Source: Favolaschia claudopus (taxonomy: Eukaryota; Basidiomycota; Agaricomycetes; Agaricales; Mycenaceae). From it: DNA of 64,000 nucleotides. Positions 21,914 through 34,814 of this stretch are shown here, in pieces. Location of the stretch: assembly GCA_037176885.1 (NCBI GenBank), contig JAWWNJ010000011.1:62001-126000 (forward strand), written 5' to 3'. The number at the start of each line of letters is the position of its first letter. Position 1 is the stretch's first letter. The position numbers and the translations under genes are program-made. A model generated the notes under the pieces. The model had not been told where the DNA came from and did not search any database. It worked only from the letters and a program-made list of their open reading frames with translations.

Positions 21914-24900
21914 TTATTTTGCCTTCTCTGCCTCAAACAACAGACACGATCCTGCGTCCTCCAGGCAAATTTGAACATTGGCATACTCCGTGTCTCTAAG
22001 TCGGCTACGCCATTCCCCCTCGTCAATGGTACAATGACTGCGACCATCTGTGAACCCAAACCAGCCTTGGAATGAGCCCCATACAAAGTCATTCCACATT
22101 GCTGGAGGCCGAGGTGGATCTGTGCTGCGTGTTGATCCATCTGTGTCAACAATGAGAAGACGCCCGCCTGGCCCCAGGAGTGAATTGAGATCACAGAGGG
22201 TGGTGTTCAGATCTCCAACAGCATGGATGCAGTTCAATGAGGTGATGATATCATAGTAGCCTAGCTCGAGTCCCTGTTCAGCGGGGGATTTTGTCAAGTC
22301 GTACATCTTTGCAACCATATGTTTGTATGTGAATGATTGAGCAAGACTTTTAGCCAGGGAGAAGGAGAGATCTGTGACTGTGTATTCCACATTGGCACCA
22401 GGAATGTCACAGAGCGTCTCAACAAGGAACTTGGTGAGTCCTCCCACACCTGCATTTTTCATGTCAACAGAAGTTCAAGAAAGTAAATGGAGAGTGCTCA
22501 CCTGCTCCAACTTCTAATACCCTGATTGGACGCTCTCTGATTACTTCTGGGAGCAGCACAAGCGACTTGAACCTCTTTGCTGCTTCTTGGCTCAGGCTTG
22601 TGAATACTGGATTCTCTCGATAAAATCCATTCATCATGTTGTCCGAATATAATGCATTTACAGCTGCCTATGCTTTGAGTTAGCCAACCTATTATGAGAC
22701 ACAAACAAATTGAAACTGACTGTAGGAGATTCCATTGTGGCTGCATGAACCTTTGAAATGCGCTCGGTAGTCTCAAAATACAGAGGAAATAATTCCCTGG
22801 AATGCCCTCTCTTCTTCTTCTGTCCAAGTCTTTGGCGACTGTGTTTCTACAAAGTGTTTTGTTGCCGCAAACAGCCTCTGGCGACTAATCTGTACTTGCG
22901 GGTCAAGGTGAGTTGCAGGACTTGAACAAAAGGCTTACCTCTCCACCAATTTGAGGATCTGACCTCACAGTCTCTGCCATGACACGGAGTGCCATTGAAT
23001 CCAAGATTTTGAACAGTGTCCCAAGGTTGTTATTGGCTGGGTTGAACACCATTCTAGCAAGCTTATGTTCCTGTGAAGTTGCCTTCACCCAATCAAATTC
23101 CAAAGCATGCGAGAACTCGGCCTTTTCAAAAATATCAAAATGACCTGCATCAAAATACTCCACCTGTATCTTTTGTTGTATCAGAGACACCCCAAGATCA
23201 TTCCATTCCTGAGATAATATAGTTCGCATCCCAGATTTCGCTATGAACACGCCGACTTGTGCACGAATTTTTGTGAACTCGGCAATCATACTTTGTCGCA
23301 TGGCCTCCCAACGGATAGAAGCATTGGTAGAGCCCCAACCAGCCCTACCTGCAAAATCAACAAGCTGCTTCATGTTGGTTGGATTCAGCTTTTGGATCCA
23401 TTCCCATGCAGTCAACGCATTGATGGGACAGTTAAGGCCCTTTGAAGCTGCTATAATATTCTGGCCATATGCACGCCGAGAGGGTGAAGAGTCCATTTTG
23501 CAACAACTTGAAATGACATTGACTGTAGCAGCTGCTGAGTGTGCAAAAAGATCATCCACTGTTATAGCTCTCTCACTGCCAGCGTGGAGTTCGGAAATGA
23601 AGATTGTTGGAAAGTGGTCCACAAAAGTGAACTGGGCAACATCATCAGACATTTCCAGGAGCTGAACTAGTCGAAGAGCAATCAAGCTTGAGGCAGAGAA
23701 TGCACCAATCCTGTATGGGCCAGCTGGACGCGCCTCCTTGATCTTGCTAACATAGAACTGGGCTATACTTTCAACAGAATCCAGTGGGGTTTCTGGGGTA
23801 GGTTGCAGAGCCCAGAGGGGAGTGATGAATTGCTCCTGAATTGCTCGAAAGCAGCTATATCACCTGCCCCACCATGAATCATTATGAGTGGTGTGCCACT
23901 GCCAATGATGAGCTTCAACAAAGTCTGCCCAAGTTGGTTGAATGCATCCCATGCAAAAGGCTGCTCTGCAGACACGGGTGCTGCCTCTTCCACCACAGAA
24001 GTCTGTTTTGTTTGCTGCATCTTTGAGACAAGGTCATTCAGGCTTAGGTCACCTAGTAACTGAATCTGTGTGACTGCTACATATGGTCTCAGAGCTGTTG
24101 ATAATTTTGCTGCTGAAAGCGAGTCAAGCCTTGGAAATTGTATTAATCAAATGAATAGCAATGAGTTGGACACACAACTCACCCATATGAAGTGAGGGGA
24201 ACATTATGTGCGAAGTCATCCTGAGACACATCAATGAACTTCAATGTGAGCTTTTGAAGCAGCTCATATAGATCCTCGACTTCCGCACTATGATGAGTGG
24301 AGTTGAGCTTCACTAAGTGGCTGAAAAGAGGAATTGGTGCAGAGCTCATGATCTCAAGGGAATCCCAATTCAAATCTGGTATATAGACAGAAATTTGCTC
24401 TCCATGTTGCATGCGCAACAATCCATCCTCCAGACAGAGACAGATTTCTGTACAGGGAGGTGTTCATATCACGCACATAGGAAATCAATTAACACAAACC
24501 ATAGCTGCTCAATGCTGAGGCTTGCCATACTTCTGTATGAGAATTAGACGAGGTGAAAACATCGAATCCAACAGCAGAATCTGAGATAGCTGGAGAAACC
24601 AATGCCATGCATTGGAGTACTGTGCAGTGAGGTAGTGGATTCCATTATTGGCACTATCATAAATGTTTGAATCCCACACTTGTGAATTGTTAAGGGCAAC
24701 TCACGCAGAATAGTTGCTTTGACCTGCAACACCGAAACTTGCAAGCGAAGAGATTGCTACGAGAAAATCCAGCTTGTCAAGCGCAACAACCTGTTCCAGA
24801 GCAAGATAGGCAGCAGTCTTGGGTTTGAATGGAATAGAGAAGCTATCGGCATCCTGCTTCATGAACAGTTTGTCGGAGAGCACAAGTGCAGCCAAAATAC

Positions 24901-27900
24901 ACCCAGCAACAGGACAATCAAAAGAGCTAATCAAGTGTGTGAGGGCTTCCACAGAGCTTGCATCACACGCTTCCAGTCGAAGCTCAAGGCCTGGAAGGGC
25001 CTGGAGACATTCAACTGCATTGCGTAGGTATCTGTTTTTTGGACCAGACAGTCGCAAGATCCCTGAGCGAGATGTCAGAGCAATATGCCGAGCACCTTTC
25101 TGTTGATGAATGTAGCTGAGAATCATGGACATGGACCTAGACACTGACCTGATACATCCATATTGCTATCTGTACTCCCAAAGAACCAATCCCACCAAGA
25201 ATAAGATAGAACTGTTGTCTGCCAAAGTTAAAAGATTGAGTAACATCAAAGGTTTCCGGCAGCAGCTGCTCTGGGACAAGAGTATTGCTATCGATGGAGA
25301 CACTTGCTAGGGACTGATGCAAGTATTTTTGGATAGTGGCTCCGACCAGCCATGGATCTCTGGCTACACTAGATAAGGCACCTTGACTGGGATGATCCCA
25401 GTTGAACACTGAGAGACAATTGCTTCCGGCTACTGTGGCAGCAAAATCATTTGGTGAACCACCCATGATACTGGCTTCAGCAGTAAGCAGAGGAAGTACA
25501 AGTGGAAGGTTTTGGGAGATCAGAGTTGTTTTGATTCCAAGATGTTTGATAACATCTACAACAGAGGCTGCAAATTTTCCTGTATTCAGGATCATGGCCT
25601 GAATATGCTGTAGACTTTTAGAGGGCCTGGAATGAAGATGAAGCCCAAGGGCAGCCATAATGAGCACCAGAGCAAGATTTGCACAGTGACTCTCATCTGC
25701 GCCAACAGGCATGGTAGAAATTTGGCCGTGGTGAACTAGAATAAAGTTTGAATGAGGAGCCTGTACAACACCGACTATTTCAGTATCTGTTGGCCATTCC
25801 AGAGAGGTGGAGTTGACAATGGTCCCAACAATACCACAGAGTCCACCCTGAGGCTCAGAAAGACAGGATATTTGAACAAGGACATGGGTAGAGTCAGGTG
25901 CCGGAAGAGGAGGCTGAACAACATGTGTTGCTGATTCCATGACCCAGTACTTCTGATGATCTAAAGTATCTGGAGCACATGGATTATATGCACACACACG
26001 TGGAACCTTGATGATGCCAAGTTGATCTATGACAATTTCTTCCTCCAGCAATGTCGGTACAGAGGATAATGCCTGGATGATGGAACATCTATTGTCAGGT
26101 TCCCAACTGCCATCAAACAAAACGAGATGGATTTTGACAGCAACAAGTTCCCGCATCAAGGAACGGGCAACTCCGGTGGCGATTGCACCATTGAAGGTGT
26201 CTAGTGTTGCCTCAATCCAGATATCAGTGTCCCCAGATGAAATTGCTGCAAGTATAGTGCGTTGCAAGTCCAAGGCATGTGAGTGGTCAAAGGAGAATAT
26301 AATGGGCAATGGAAGGTCGCTGGTAGAAGATTTTGATGGTGGAAGGGAGAGCACTGTTTTCTGGGCACTGAATGTCAAAGATAATGATGTTTCCCTTTGC
26401 ACAATTCTGAGAAACTTTGCATTGAGAAGACCATCATGCCACTCGGAACTCTGGGCATCTTCATCTTGAATAACTAGGAAGCCTCCAGAAACAAGAAGGC
26501 AATTCAAGGAATCAAGAACCTTGTTCAGCCCCAGGTCAGTCTCAGAACCAAGGACCCTTGGGTTGACAATAACAATGTCATATGTGCTTGGCAGAAGGTC
26601 TGGCTGTCTTGAAACATTTTCCACACTAAAGTAACATCTCCGTACGTCAGACAAGGGGCCTGACTGAGCAGAAATTGTGCAGTCAAGCCTCAGTGTTGGA
26701 TATGTGTCTGCAATCTGTGATAATTGCTTATAGAGTGATCCTGTAGCTATTACCATGAGGTTAGTGACAGATTGTGTAGATGCTCAACTGTTACGCACTG
26801 TCTCCCAAATCTAGAACTCGTATCACCTGCTTTCCGCAACTGACAGCCAAATCAAAGATCTGCTGCACTAGTACCAAAACATCAGCAAGAGGGGATGGTT
26901 CAGACAGAGTTGAAGGCAATGTCTACATTGGTTGATGAGTTGAATCTTTTCTCTTATGTTGTCAAGTAGCCAGATAAACAAACCTTATTGACTGACTGTA
27001 TTGAACGTGGTGCAGCCACATCTGAGGCATGCCCATTTGGTTCTTGCTGGGTGACAGACAATATGGTGACCTCTGGAAAACCAAGGGGTTGATATATCTG
27101 CTCATAGCTCACACTTGGGCGTGTAGGAACTTCGCCAGCCCAATGTTTCGACCTTGAAACCATAGGTCAATATTTTCAACACACAGATAGATTATCCTCA
27201 CAAAACACAATTGATAATTGTAACAAGCCTTTCACCAGCCTCATTCACAATAGACACATCACAAGCAGAGGAATCTATGAGATTGCATGAGAAGCCATTA
27301 CAAGGAGAAGATATGGAAATTTACCTGGGGTCCAGTCATGAGGTACAACATGGGAAAACAGCATGTCAGGGATTCCTTGCTTGACTGCCTTTTCATGAAG
27401 AATCACACGACCAATGTGTGACGGTAAGAAAAAGACATTTTTATCAGGGTTTCCGGTGAACATTGGATGAAGGAGCCCATGAATGCAAGAATCCAGAACA
27501 GCAGGATGGAAAACATAATTGTAGTGCCTGTTCCAGTATAAGTTTTCCATCTGGGACTATATCACAACAAAAGTTCCCACTCTTTGAGATCTGGAGCATT
27601 GCCACGGATTTTGAATAAAATCTCATCCTCTCCTTCATAACAAGCTTCGATTCGCCGGTACAGAGGACCAAACTCTGCTGTTGACTTGATAACTGTATAT
27701 AGATCTGTCCGGAATTCAAAACCAGAGATCTGCTGGTGTGGTCTAACACCTACTAGTAATATCAACTGTTGTACAGCGGGCACCGATTGCAGACAGATCA
27801 AGAGGGCTCAGATTGCTGTCCATGGCTTCCGAACTCATGAAACCAGTGGCATGGAGGCGCTCCTTGATAAGAAGATGAGGAAATAGGGTAATAGAGCAAA

Positions 27901-30900
27901 ATCTTGTCATACATTTTGACTGTTTCCATGTGATACAATACTCCATTGCTGACCTTTGGTCTTGATTTGAACAGATAAAACTTTTTCATGAAGGAGTGGG
28001 AGAACACCGCGAAGTTCAATATCCCACAGGGTCTGAGCACCCTCCTCAAACATCTGTAAATAAGATTTGAACACAAATCAGCGGTGCATGGAATAGTCAA
28101 AACAAGTCTTACCATTTCAAAGAACCCTGTAGCAGGCAATATGGGTTCTCCCTTGACAACATGCTGGGCAAGGTCCGGATGAGTGTCTGCACCTATTGCA
28201 AAGGAATGAAAGTTCAATGGTCCTTTTCGGCTCCGATGTTGTTTGACTGCCATGAGGGAGCGTTCAGGATAGAAAGGAACAGACTTGGGTGCAAAAGGAT
28301 ATGCCGGAAGTGGGCAAGAGATGTCAAGGGATGTGGTGGAATTGATGGCAAGGAAATCAATTGTGTTCAATCCTAGACAACTAAGATTGCCAATGCAGGC
28401 AAGGAAAGTGGCAATTTCGGTGAAGTCATCAGCTGGTGTGGGACCCTTTGAACGACGCATTGGGCACAATACATGGTCAGACTTGGCTCCCATGCCTGAA
28501 ATATAGGAGGATAACGCAGGATGGGGTCCAATTTCGATGAAGACAGCATCAGGAAATTCCTTGAGAACATTGGCCACTGTTGGTTCAAATTTGACAGGCA
28601 GACCTGAATCACAGAATTAGCCTGAATATTGATAGAAAGCGCGGAATTGATGCACATACGTCCATTGTTCCACATATACTGCGGGGTAAACTCCTTCTCC
28701 CACTGAGAGCCAGTTTGTGTTGAATAAGTAGGGATTGTGGGGAATTTAGCTTCACCAGGATAGCGGGAGAAGGCTCTCTCCAGCTCTTGAACATACTGTC
28801 TTTTACACGGTTCGAGGAGACTGCAGTGACCAGGAACTCGAGCCTTGATTTGACGAGCAAACATTCCTCGCTCTTCCGCAAGTTTGATAGCCTTGTTCAG
28901 CATGGCTTGAGTTCCAGAGATTGTCACAGCTTCCAGAGCATTGTAACATGCCAGCTCCAGAACATCAGCTGGTCCTCCCTCACGGAGGACTTCATCAATC
29001 AGGTCAAGAGCAACCGTAGGAGTACAGGACACAGCTGCCATCCCGCCACTTCCTTCCACAATTTTCATTGCCCGTGAACGACGAATGGCAATTTCCATAG
29101 CCAGTGCCTGAGGGAGAGCTCCAGAAGCGTAAGACATGGCTGCCTCCCCAGCTGAGTGACCGAAAACAAGACTTGGTTTGATTCCAAATGCAGCAAACAG
29201 GTCTACAAGTGCCATCTGGATCATGGCGATACTTGGAACTGTAAGTGTGACTGGCCAGATATCAGGCAGTGTTTTCTGTGGCCGAATGTCACCGAAGAAG
29301 CCCAACTCTTGGACAATGGAAGTCCCAGTCAGCTCAATGTGAACTTGATCCATGCGGAGGATGCTTTCGCGGAACGCAGGATAAACCTGGAAGAGCTGAC
29401 GGCCCACTGTGATTTGAGGTCAGAACTTGAGGGACAAGTGAAAGGCGTCACACTCACTTTCAATATGTTGAGGACCTTGTCCAGAAAAGACAAAAACAAC
29501 CGAGGGAGCACCGCGAGGTACAAAGCGCGGAGCGGGGAATTCACAAGAGCCACCAGGAGTGAATACAGAAGCTGTGCGCCATGTGAGTTGCCGTGCGCGT
29601 CGTCCATAGATGTTTGAGAGAGTTGCAAGCTCGTCTGGAAGATCGACCGTGAGCTGGGTGAGGTCCGCGGCAATTGATGTGGCAGTCCGGGGCGAAAGGC
29701 CAGCCGCAACGAGTAAGACAGGTAGATTGCCAGGACTGTTATTTGGAGCATTTGACTGAGAAAGAATTTAATTTACATTCTCGTATGGGGGATGATAAAT
29801 ACCTTTTTCGGCGGATCTTCAACGACAACATGTCCGTTTGCCCCTAAAAGCCCGGAAGAATTGCTTTCGAACTAAATCAGAGACCTTCATCGCGAAGGGA
29901 TACATCAGCATACATGGAAACAAGTCTCTTGCCAGATGGACTGCGAGCATTGAACTCCTCAACCTCTGGGATGATGCGCATGTTATATTCGTCCCACCGA
30001 ATTGCCGGATTCGGAGTGTTGTAATTGGCTTGAGGTGGAATGCGATTAGTCGCAAACATTCCACAGATCTTCGTAAGACTCGCTAAAAATGAAGAGATTT
30101 CAGAATGCCTGAACCAGACACGTAAGCTCGCTATGTTCGAAAAGAACAGGTCAGACGGAAAAGAAACCCATACCCAATATTTCCTTTCACACTGCCGACC
30201 AGCAGTTCCGTGTCCTTCTTGAAGTGGGCACCAACCCAGTTCGCTTCAATCGGGTCTCCAATCGTCGTGCCTGTGGCATGGCATTCGACATAATCTGCCT
30301 CTGAAGGCGAACGACCGATTGCGTTGTATGCTGCGAGCATCACCGCCGCTTGAGACTCGGGAATCGGAGTTTTCATCGGACCGGCCGATCCTGGCGAACG
30401 ACGAGGTTGAGAATTTCGTTCAACATCCACAAAGAGCTACTCACCTGTCGAGTTAATGGCCGTATTCAATATCTGGAGTAAAGTAAAGTAAAGATTACGA
30501 CGTAGACCTTGAGTTTAATGAGAAAAACTCACGGTGGCATATATTTTATCGCCATCCCTGATAGCATCGTCCAATAGCTTGATCACAAACACAACAACTG
30601 CTTCTCCTCGGCCCATTCTGTATGTTTTGAGCACCGAAAGACGCCGCTGAGGCGGCTCACTCACCCGTCAGCAGAAGCGTCAAATGGAGTTGATTTCCCA
30701 CGAGGCGACAGAACAGACAATTGGCCATAGATGACCCAGTCGATGAACCTGAGAGAATGTTATAACTCGAGGTGTATTATGGGCAGGAGGCCACACCTGT
30801 GATTGATTTGGCTACCACCTACAACGGCAGCTTCGCAGTCGCCTGTTCGCAGAGCTTGAACTGCGAGGTGGAGGCCCATCAAGGAAGAACTGCAAGCGGT

Positions 30901-31581
30901 GTCCACAGGAATGGACGGCCCAACCAAATCCATTTGGTACGAGACTCGATTAGCCACGGCAGCGGCTCCACCTCCAAATCCATCCCGAAGGTCGTACTCA
31001 TCCTGAATCAATGGTGAGCCGCAGATGTAAACAAACTCCGAAGAAGACTCACAGCATCTGCAGCGCTTGAGATATCAAATGCAGTCCCCGACGCGTACAC
31101 TCCAACATTCCGAGATCGCGAGTCAATTCCAGAGTCGAGGAGGGCGAGAAAAGTCTGCTCGATAAGCTTTTTGGTCGCGACGCCCATGGCCTGAGCGTCC
31201 TTCGAAGAGATTCCGAACTCGAGGTAGTCAAATAAGTCAATGCCTTTCAGGAAACAGCCAGTGTCCGTGTGGACTTGACCCAGGTGCGAGCCTTTCCATC
31301 TAAGTAAATGAAAAGATCACACTTCCAACCCGATTAAGGATCGTTTCGTAAAACGCACCCGTCAATGTTAAACCGCTCGGTGGGGACGCGTTCATACGCG
31401 TCCTGACCCTTGAGTAGGAAATCGAAGAACGAATTGTAGTCAAAATTCCGGTCGGAATGCGTTCCTGAAGGAAATTCGGCAGAAATTCCGACCTGCACGA
31501 CATGAGCTAGGGTCTTCTCAAGAAAAAAGCATTCTTGCGTACGATTGCAATGGGCTTGGGAGCTTGAGAGATTGGCGACAT
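21914..31581 (-). CDS. Iterative type I polyketide synthase PKS-A with C-terminal hydrolase and methyltransferase; two apparent frameshifts
   Basis: ATG 31581 ([13 protein letters not shown], intron, [12 protein letters not shown]). KS: catalytic Cys in DTACSSS (about 30.88 kb), [31 protein letters not shown] (about 29.15 kb). [16 protein letters not shown] with partner Asp in AVLDSCIH. Next come an MT-like region without a SAM motif and an ER-like region without a nucleotide loop (25137-26756), then KR ([20 protein letters not shown]), ACP (LTSYGLDSLSA), a hydrolase/TE ([23 protein letters not shown]) and a last domain with [14 protein letters not shown], an intact SAM motif. Expected product: an unsaturated, possibly methylated polyketide. 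Relative to PKS-B one base is missing near 24613 (KR end) and one near 23847 (hydrolase), so everything after the KR is out of frame unless these are sequencing errors. A 50-base segment at about 27.88-27.93 kb with a stop is best read as an intron. Confidence 0.85.
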
Positions 31582-33125
31582 ATTCACGCCTTGTATAACG
31601 TGAGTTTTTCGTTTGACCGCCTTTATATTGTACGCGCCGGACGTCTTGGTGGGGCAGTAGTGGGGCGGTAACTTCTGAATCTGTGCGTCGCCACCGAGGC
31701 TGTCAGTCAAATTTAGTACAAATTTGAGCTGCTCAAACAAGAGATAAGGAAGAATCCAAGTAAACCCACGGACGATTGAATCCTCATCGTTCAAGCTCTC
31801 TCGCTGGGCGTCAGGCTAAGAACGATGGGTTTGGTGGCCTCGATGGATCGCCGAAAACTTTTCTGAAAGGTAAAAAGTCTAAAGCAAGACTCAATATGCA
31901 GATAAAACGTCTTCATCCTGGTGTCCCACTTGGTGCGCTCTGAATGATACCGCTACGAGCAGTGCGACTGGGCTACCAGTAAAACTGCGATTGTTCAACG
32001 GTTCGTTGACGGTTCGTCAAGTTGGTTTCAAGACTTCATAGGAGTTTCTTGTCAGTCTGTCCTCGTAGTCGCCTTAGTGTGCCGATTCGGAGCCGCAGGC
32101 ATGAGTCGAAGTCGAGCGATTCGGAGTAATTGAACGTTCCCCCAGCTAGACGGATCGAGTGAAGAGGGAGAAATTGAAACTCCGACGACTGATGGTATCA
32201 CATTTTCGTTGATGTTTTCTTTCCCCTCAGGGCCTCACCCTCGCTCATCGTTGGCTCATCGAGCCAATTCACGGCTTGGTTCCCGAATCCGGCGGGACTC
32301 GAAGCTTTCACGAAAATTCTTCAAGACATCAATCTCGGGCGACCGTTCAAAACCCCGAATCTCGAGCAAGACTTCAAATCTGCTTGAAACAGCGTTACAG
32401 CGAAGCAACAGTGAAGCTTTGAGCAAGATTTCAAGCTTTAAGGAGACTTCAATGTTCCCCAAGGTCTCTAGTACCTCAAGTCTTTCAGTATCGCCATCAT
32501 CTCCGTCTGCCGCTCTCCCTTCGACACTTCACACCCAAAGCCGTCCAGCATCAAGGCTCTCGCATTCGAAACATGTTAGCGTTGCAAGTGGTACGTTGTA
32601 CACTGTCACCTTATAATTATACCGTTGCTCGAATCATATTCCATCTAGATGCTGTTCGAGGCGCTGCTACGTTGCTTCCCCCGGTGCCCAGCAGCCCCAT
32701 ACCTTGGCCCGGGAGCGCTACGAGTATTCGAGCGCGATGGCTCTCAAGTTTGTGACCATCGCCTGTGAAAGCCGCCATGTTCATCACGATTCATCGAGAG
32801 TGCTCACCATCGACCGGCTACTTGCTCGATCGGCTGTTCTACCGTATATTCTGCCTGTTAGCGTTCTCCGAATCTCGCTCGTAATTCCGTTCGTTTCGCA
32901 TCATGGACCGTCTACTTGCTCGATCCGCTGCACTATCGTAGTATCCTTCCTGTCGGCGCTCTCCGAATCTCGTGGATGCTGGCTCGCCTCCATTCATTCC
33001 CTACTTTTCTCATGAAGACTGTCGGTTCTGTGAGCCACGCGAGACATTGTACGGCAGGTATGAAGGCATCCCGCCCCAGCTTCATCCTTTAACCTTCATT
33101 CGTTTGTCGCAGCCTCACTCATCAT
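31582..33125. other. Upstream region of PKS-A, no gene called
   Basis: Should contain the PKS-A promoter. From about 32.0 to 32.5 kb the sequence is a loose array of GACTTCAA/CAAGATTTCAA-like words; the Ser-rich frame 32209-32616 is a by-product of this composition. Confidence 0.45.
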
Positions 33126-34064
33126 TTGGAGAATCATTCGGGCACAAGCGAGACCTCATTCATCTTCGTAAACGGCGAAAAGCCTGAATTGACCTCTCGC
33201 CGTTCGCGACCCCCACCAGCTCCCACGCGTCTGGTTCTGGTGCCGGCTCGCGCTAACAGTCCCCTGTGCCCTTCGAGGACAGCACGCACGACCACACCCG
33301 GCGCCACCGCCGCAGCTCGAGTGTTCCTATCCCCACCGACTACTCGTGCTCCTCCTTCCATGTACACCGAGAACCAAGGCAGAAACGACTGCACCGCAAC
33401 GCCAACAACGGCTCCACCCGCCCTCGCCAACGACTCCCTCGCGGGTCTGCCGCTCTTCATCAGCAACGCTTGTCGCGGGTCGTTCTCTTGGGCTCACCAC
33501 ACCGGCAGCAGCAGCAGCCCCTCGTACCCGCGCCTCAGCTTCTCCTTCGGCAACTGCGGCTGCTTCCGCTTCGCTAGCACCTTCGGCGGCGCGTGGAGCG
33601 GGAGCGGCAATAACAGCCATGACAGCAACAACGGGGGCACGGCGGGACGTCGTGCGAGCAACGCGGAGACCTCCTTCTCGCCGTCGGCGTTGCCGTATTC
33701 GGGGTACGCTACTGCTGCGCAGCCCGACGCAGAGGAAGAGCTTCCCGACGCGGATACCTGGCTCTTCAAGGCGTAGCTTCTTGACTCGTTCGCGGGCGGA
33801 GGCGGGGGCGCGAAGGGGCCGACGTCACCTGCGGCTAACTCGCCGCTGACCGGGGGTGTGAGTCTGCTCCATCGCAGCAGGAGCAATAGCTGTATGTGCC
33901 GCAGCCGGGACACGCTCGTCGCTGTGTCGTCGCTCGGTGTAAAGTTCGCTGTGCCCGATCTAGCGTACGACTCGCGCACTGCTGCGAGCTATACTGCTTT
34001 GTCGACGCCGATGTCGTCTTATGCCGAGGCGTATGCCGATGACGTTGTTGTCGTCGAGCAGTAG
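33126..34064 (+). pseudogene. Ser/Gly/Pro-rich frame interrupted by one TAG (possible pseudogene)
   Basis: A GC3-rich frame runs from about 33126 to 33776, ending ELPDADTWLFKA and TAG. It then continues in the same frame without another stop to 34064 (LLDSFAGGGGGAKG... ending DDVVVVEQ). First internal ATG at about 33360 (MYTENQGRN). Residues are mainly Ser, Ala, Gly, Pro and Asn with no domain I recognise. Neither side of the TAG offers an in-phase intron that removes it. Either the gene ends at 33776 and the tail is chance, or it is a once longer gene with a nonsense change. Frames offset by one or two give Arg-rich and Leu/Gln-rich alternatives that look less natural. Confidence 0.35.
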
Positions 34065-34293
34065 TAGGCGGAGAAAGAGCAACCAGTGACCTTGCCCTTA
34101 CATGGCTCGATCCTCTTACAGCTGTACACTGATCCGGAGAAAATGCACAGAACAGTATTCATCATTCACGAAACAAACAAAGATCGTATCATATAGAGTC
34201 CCAGAATATAGAAATTACATCAACGTCGAGCCTTAAGAAATTTCCGCGCGGTGAAAGAAAAGCCTTGGTGGTGTAAATTGCCGGTGCTGCAAT

Positions 34294-34734
34294 TTAGAGA
34301 GTGATGGGGATGCAGTTAATGGCGATGAGGCCGCCCCACTCCTTCTCGGGGGCGTCGCAGGTGACGGTGGTGCTTCCGCTGCAGCACAACGTGAGATGAA
34401 TCTTTGAGGACGTCGAGGAGGGAAGAGCTTACCAGTTATTCCCGATGACGGTGATGGGAGAGCAGCTGAGCCCGACGTTGACGAGGACGCCGGTGAGGTC
34501 GAGGCCAACAACGGCGGCAACGAGGGAGGCAGCGTCGCTGCTCGCGGGGACGACGCTTTTGCAGCACTGGTTGGAGGTCGGGGGAGTGACCGGGGGAGGA
34601 GGGGTGCCGTTGGGCATGGCGGCAGCAAGGGTCTGCAATAAATTGTTAGCGATGAAAACAAAGCTTCGTTGTGGCCAGCCAGCGGTGCTTACAATGAGCA
34701 CAGAGGCGACAACGACAGAGAGCTTGGAGAACAT
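34294..34734 (-). CDS. Class I hydrophobin-like protein with six instead of eight cysteines
   Basis: Three exons (34734-34693, 34632-34433, 34378-34294), 108 residues. A signal peptide (MFSKLSVVVASVLI + TLAAAM) precedes a Pro/Thr-rich linker, then QCCKSV, VGLSCSPITVIGNN, CGSTTVTC and GGLIAINCIPITL at the end. This is the class I hydrophobin layout: secreted, self-assembling at air-water interfaces to coat hyphae. Compared with the canonical C1..C2C3..C4..C5..C6C7..C8 the first cysteine is absent (no Cys before QCC) and the C6C7 pair is TC, so C1 and C6 are missing. In known hydrophobins these two bond to each other. The only other in-frame acceptor for intron 2 would create a stop, so splicing does not restore C6. 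A TATA box lies about 75 bp upstream. Confidence 0.85.
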
Positions 34735-34805
34735 CTTGTTTGTTTGAGAGAGCTTGAACTACAGAGGAATGTGTTCGAGTGAGGAATTGAGGGCGGATGC
34801 GAGGG

Positions 34806-34814
34806 CTTTTATAT
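34806..34814 (-). promoter_or_regulatory. TATA box of the hydrophobin gene
   Basis: Read on the minus strand the sequence is ATATAAAAG, 72-80 bases before the ATG at 34734, followed by a C/T-rich stretch up to the start. Position and surroundings fit a strongly expressed fungal gene. Confidence 0.6.

Noticed and set aside
32209..32616. Ser-rich plus-strand frame upstream of PKS-A
   Set aside because: It is produced by repeated CAAGACTTCAA-like words and has no domain or introns.
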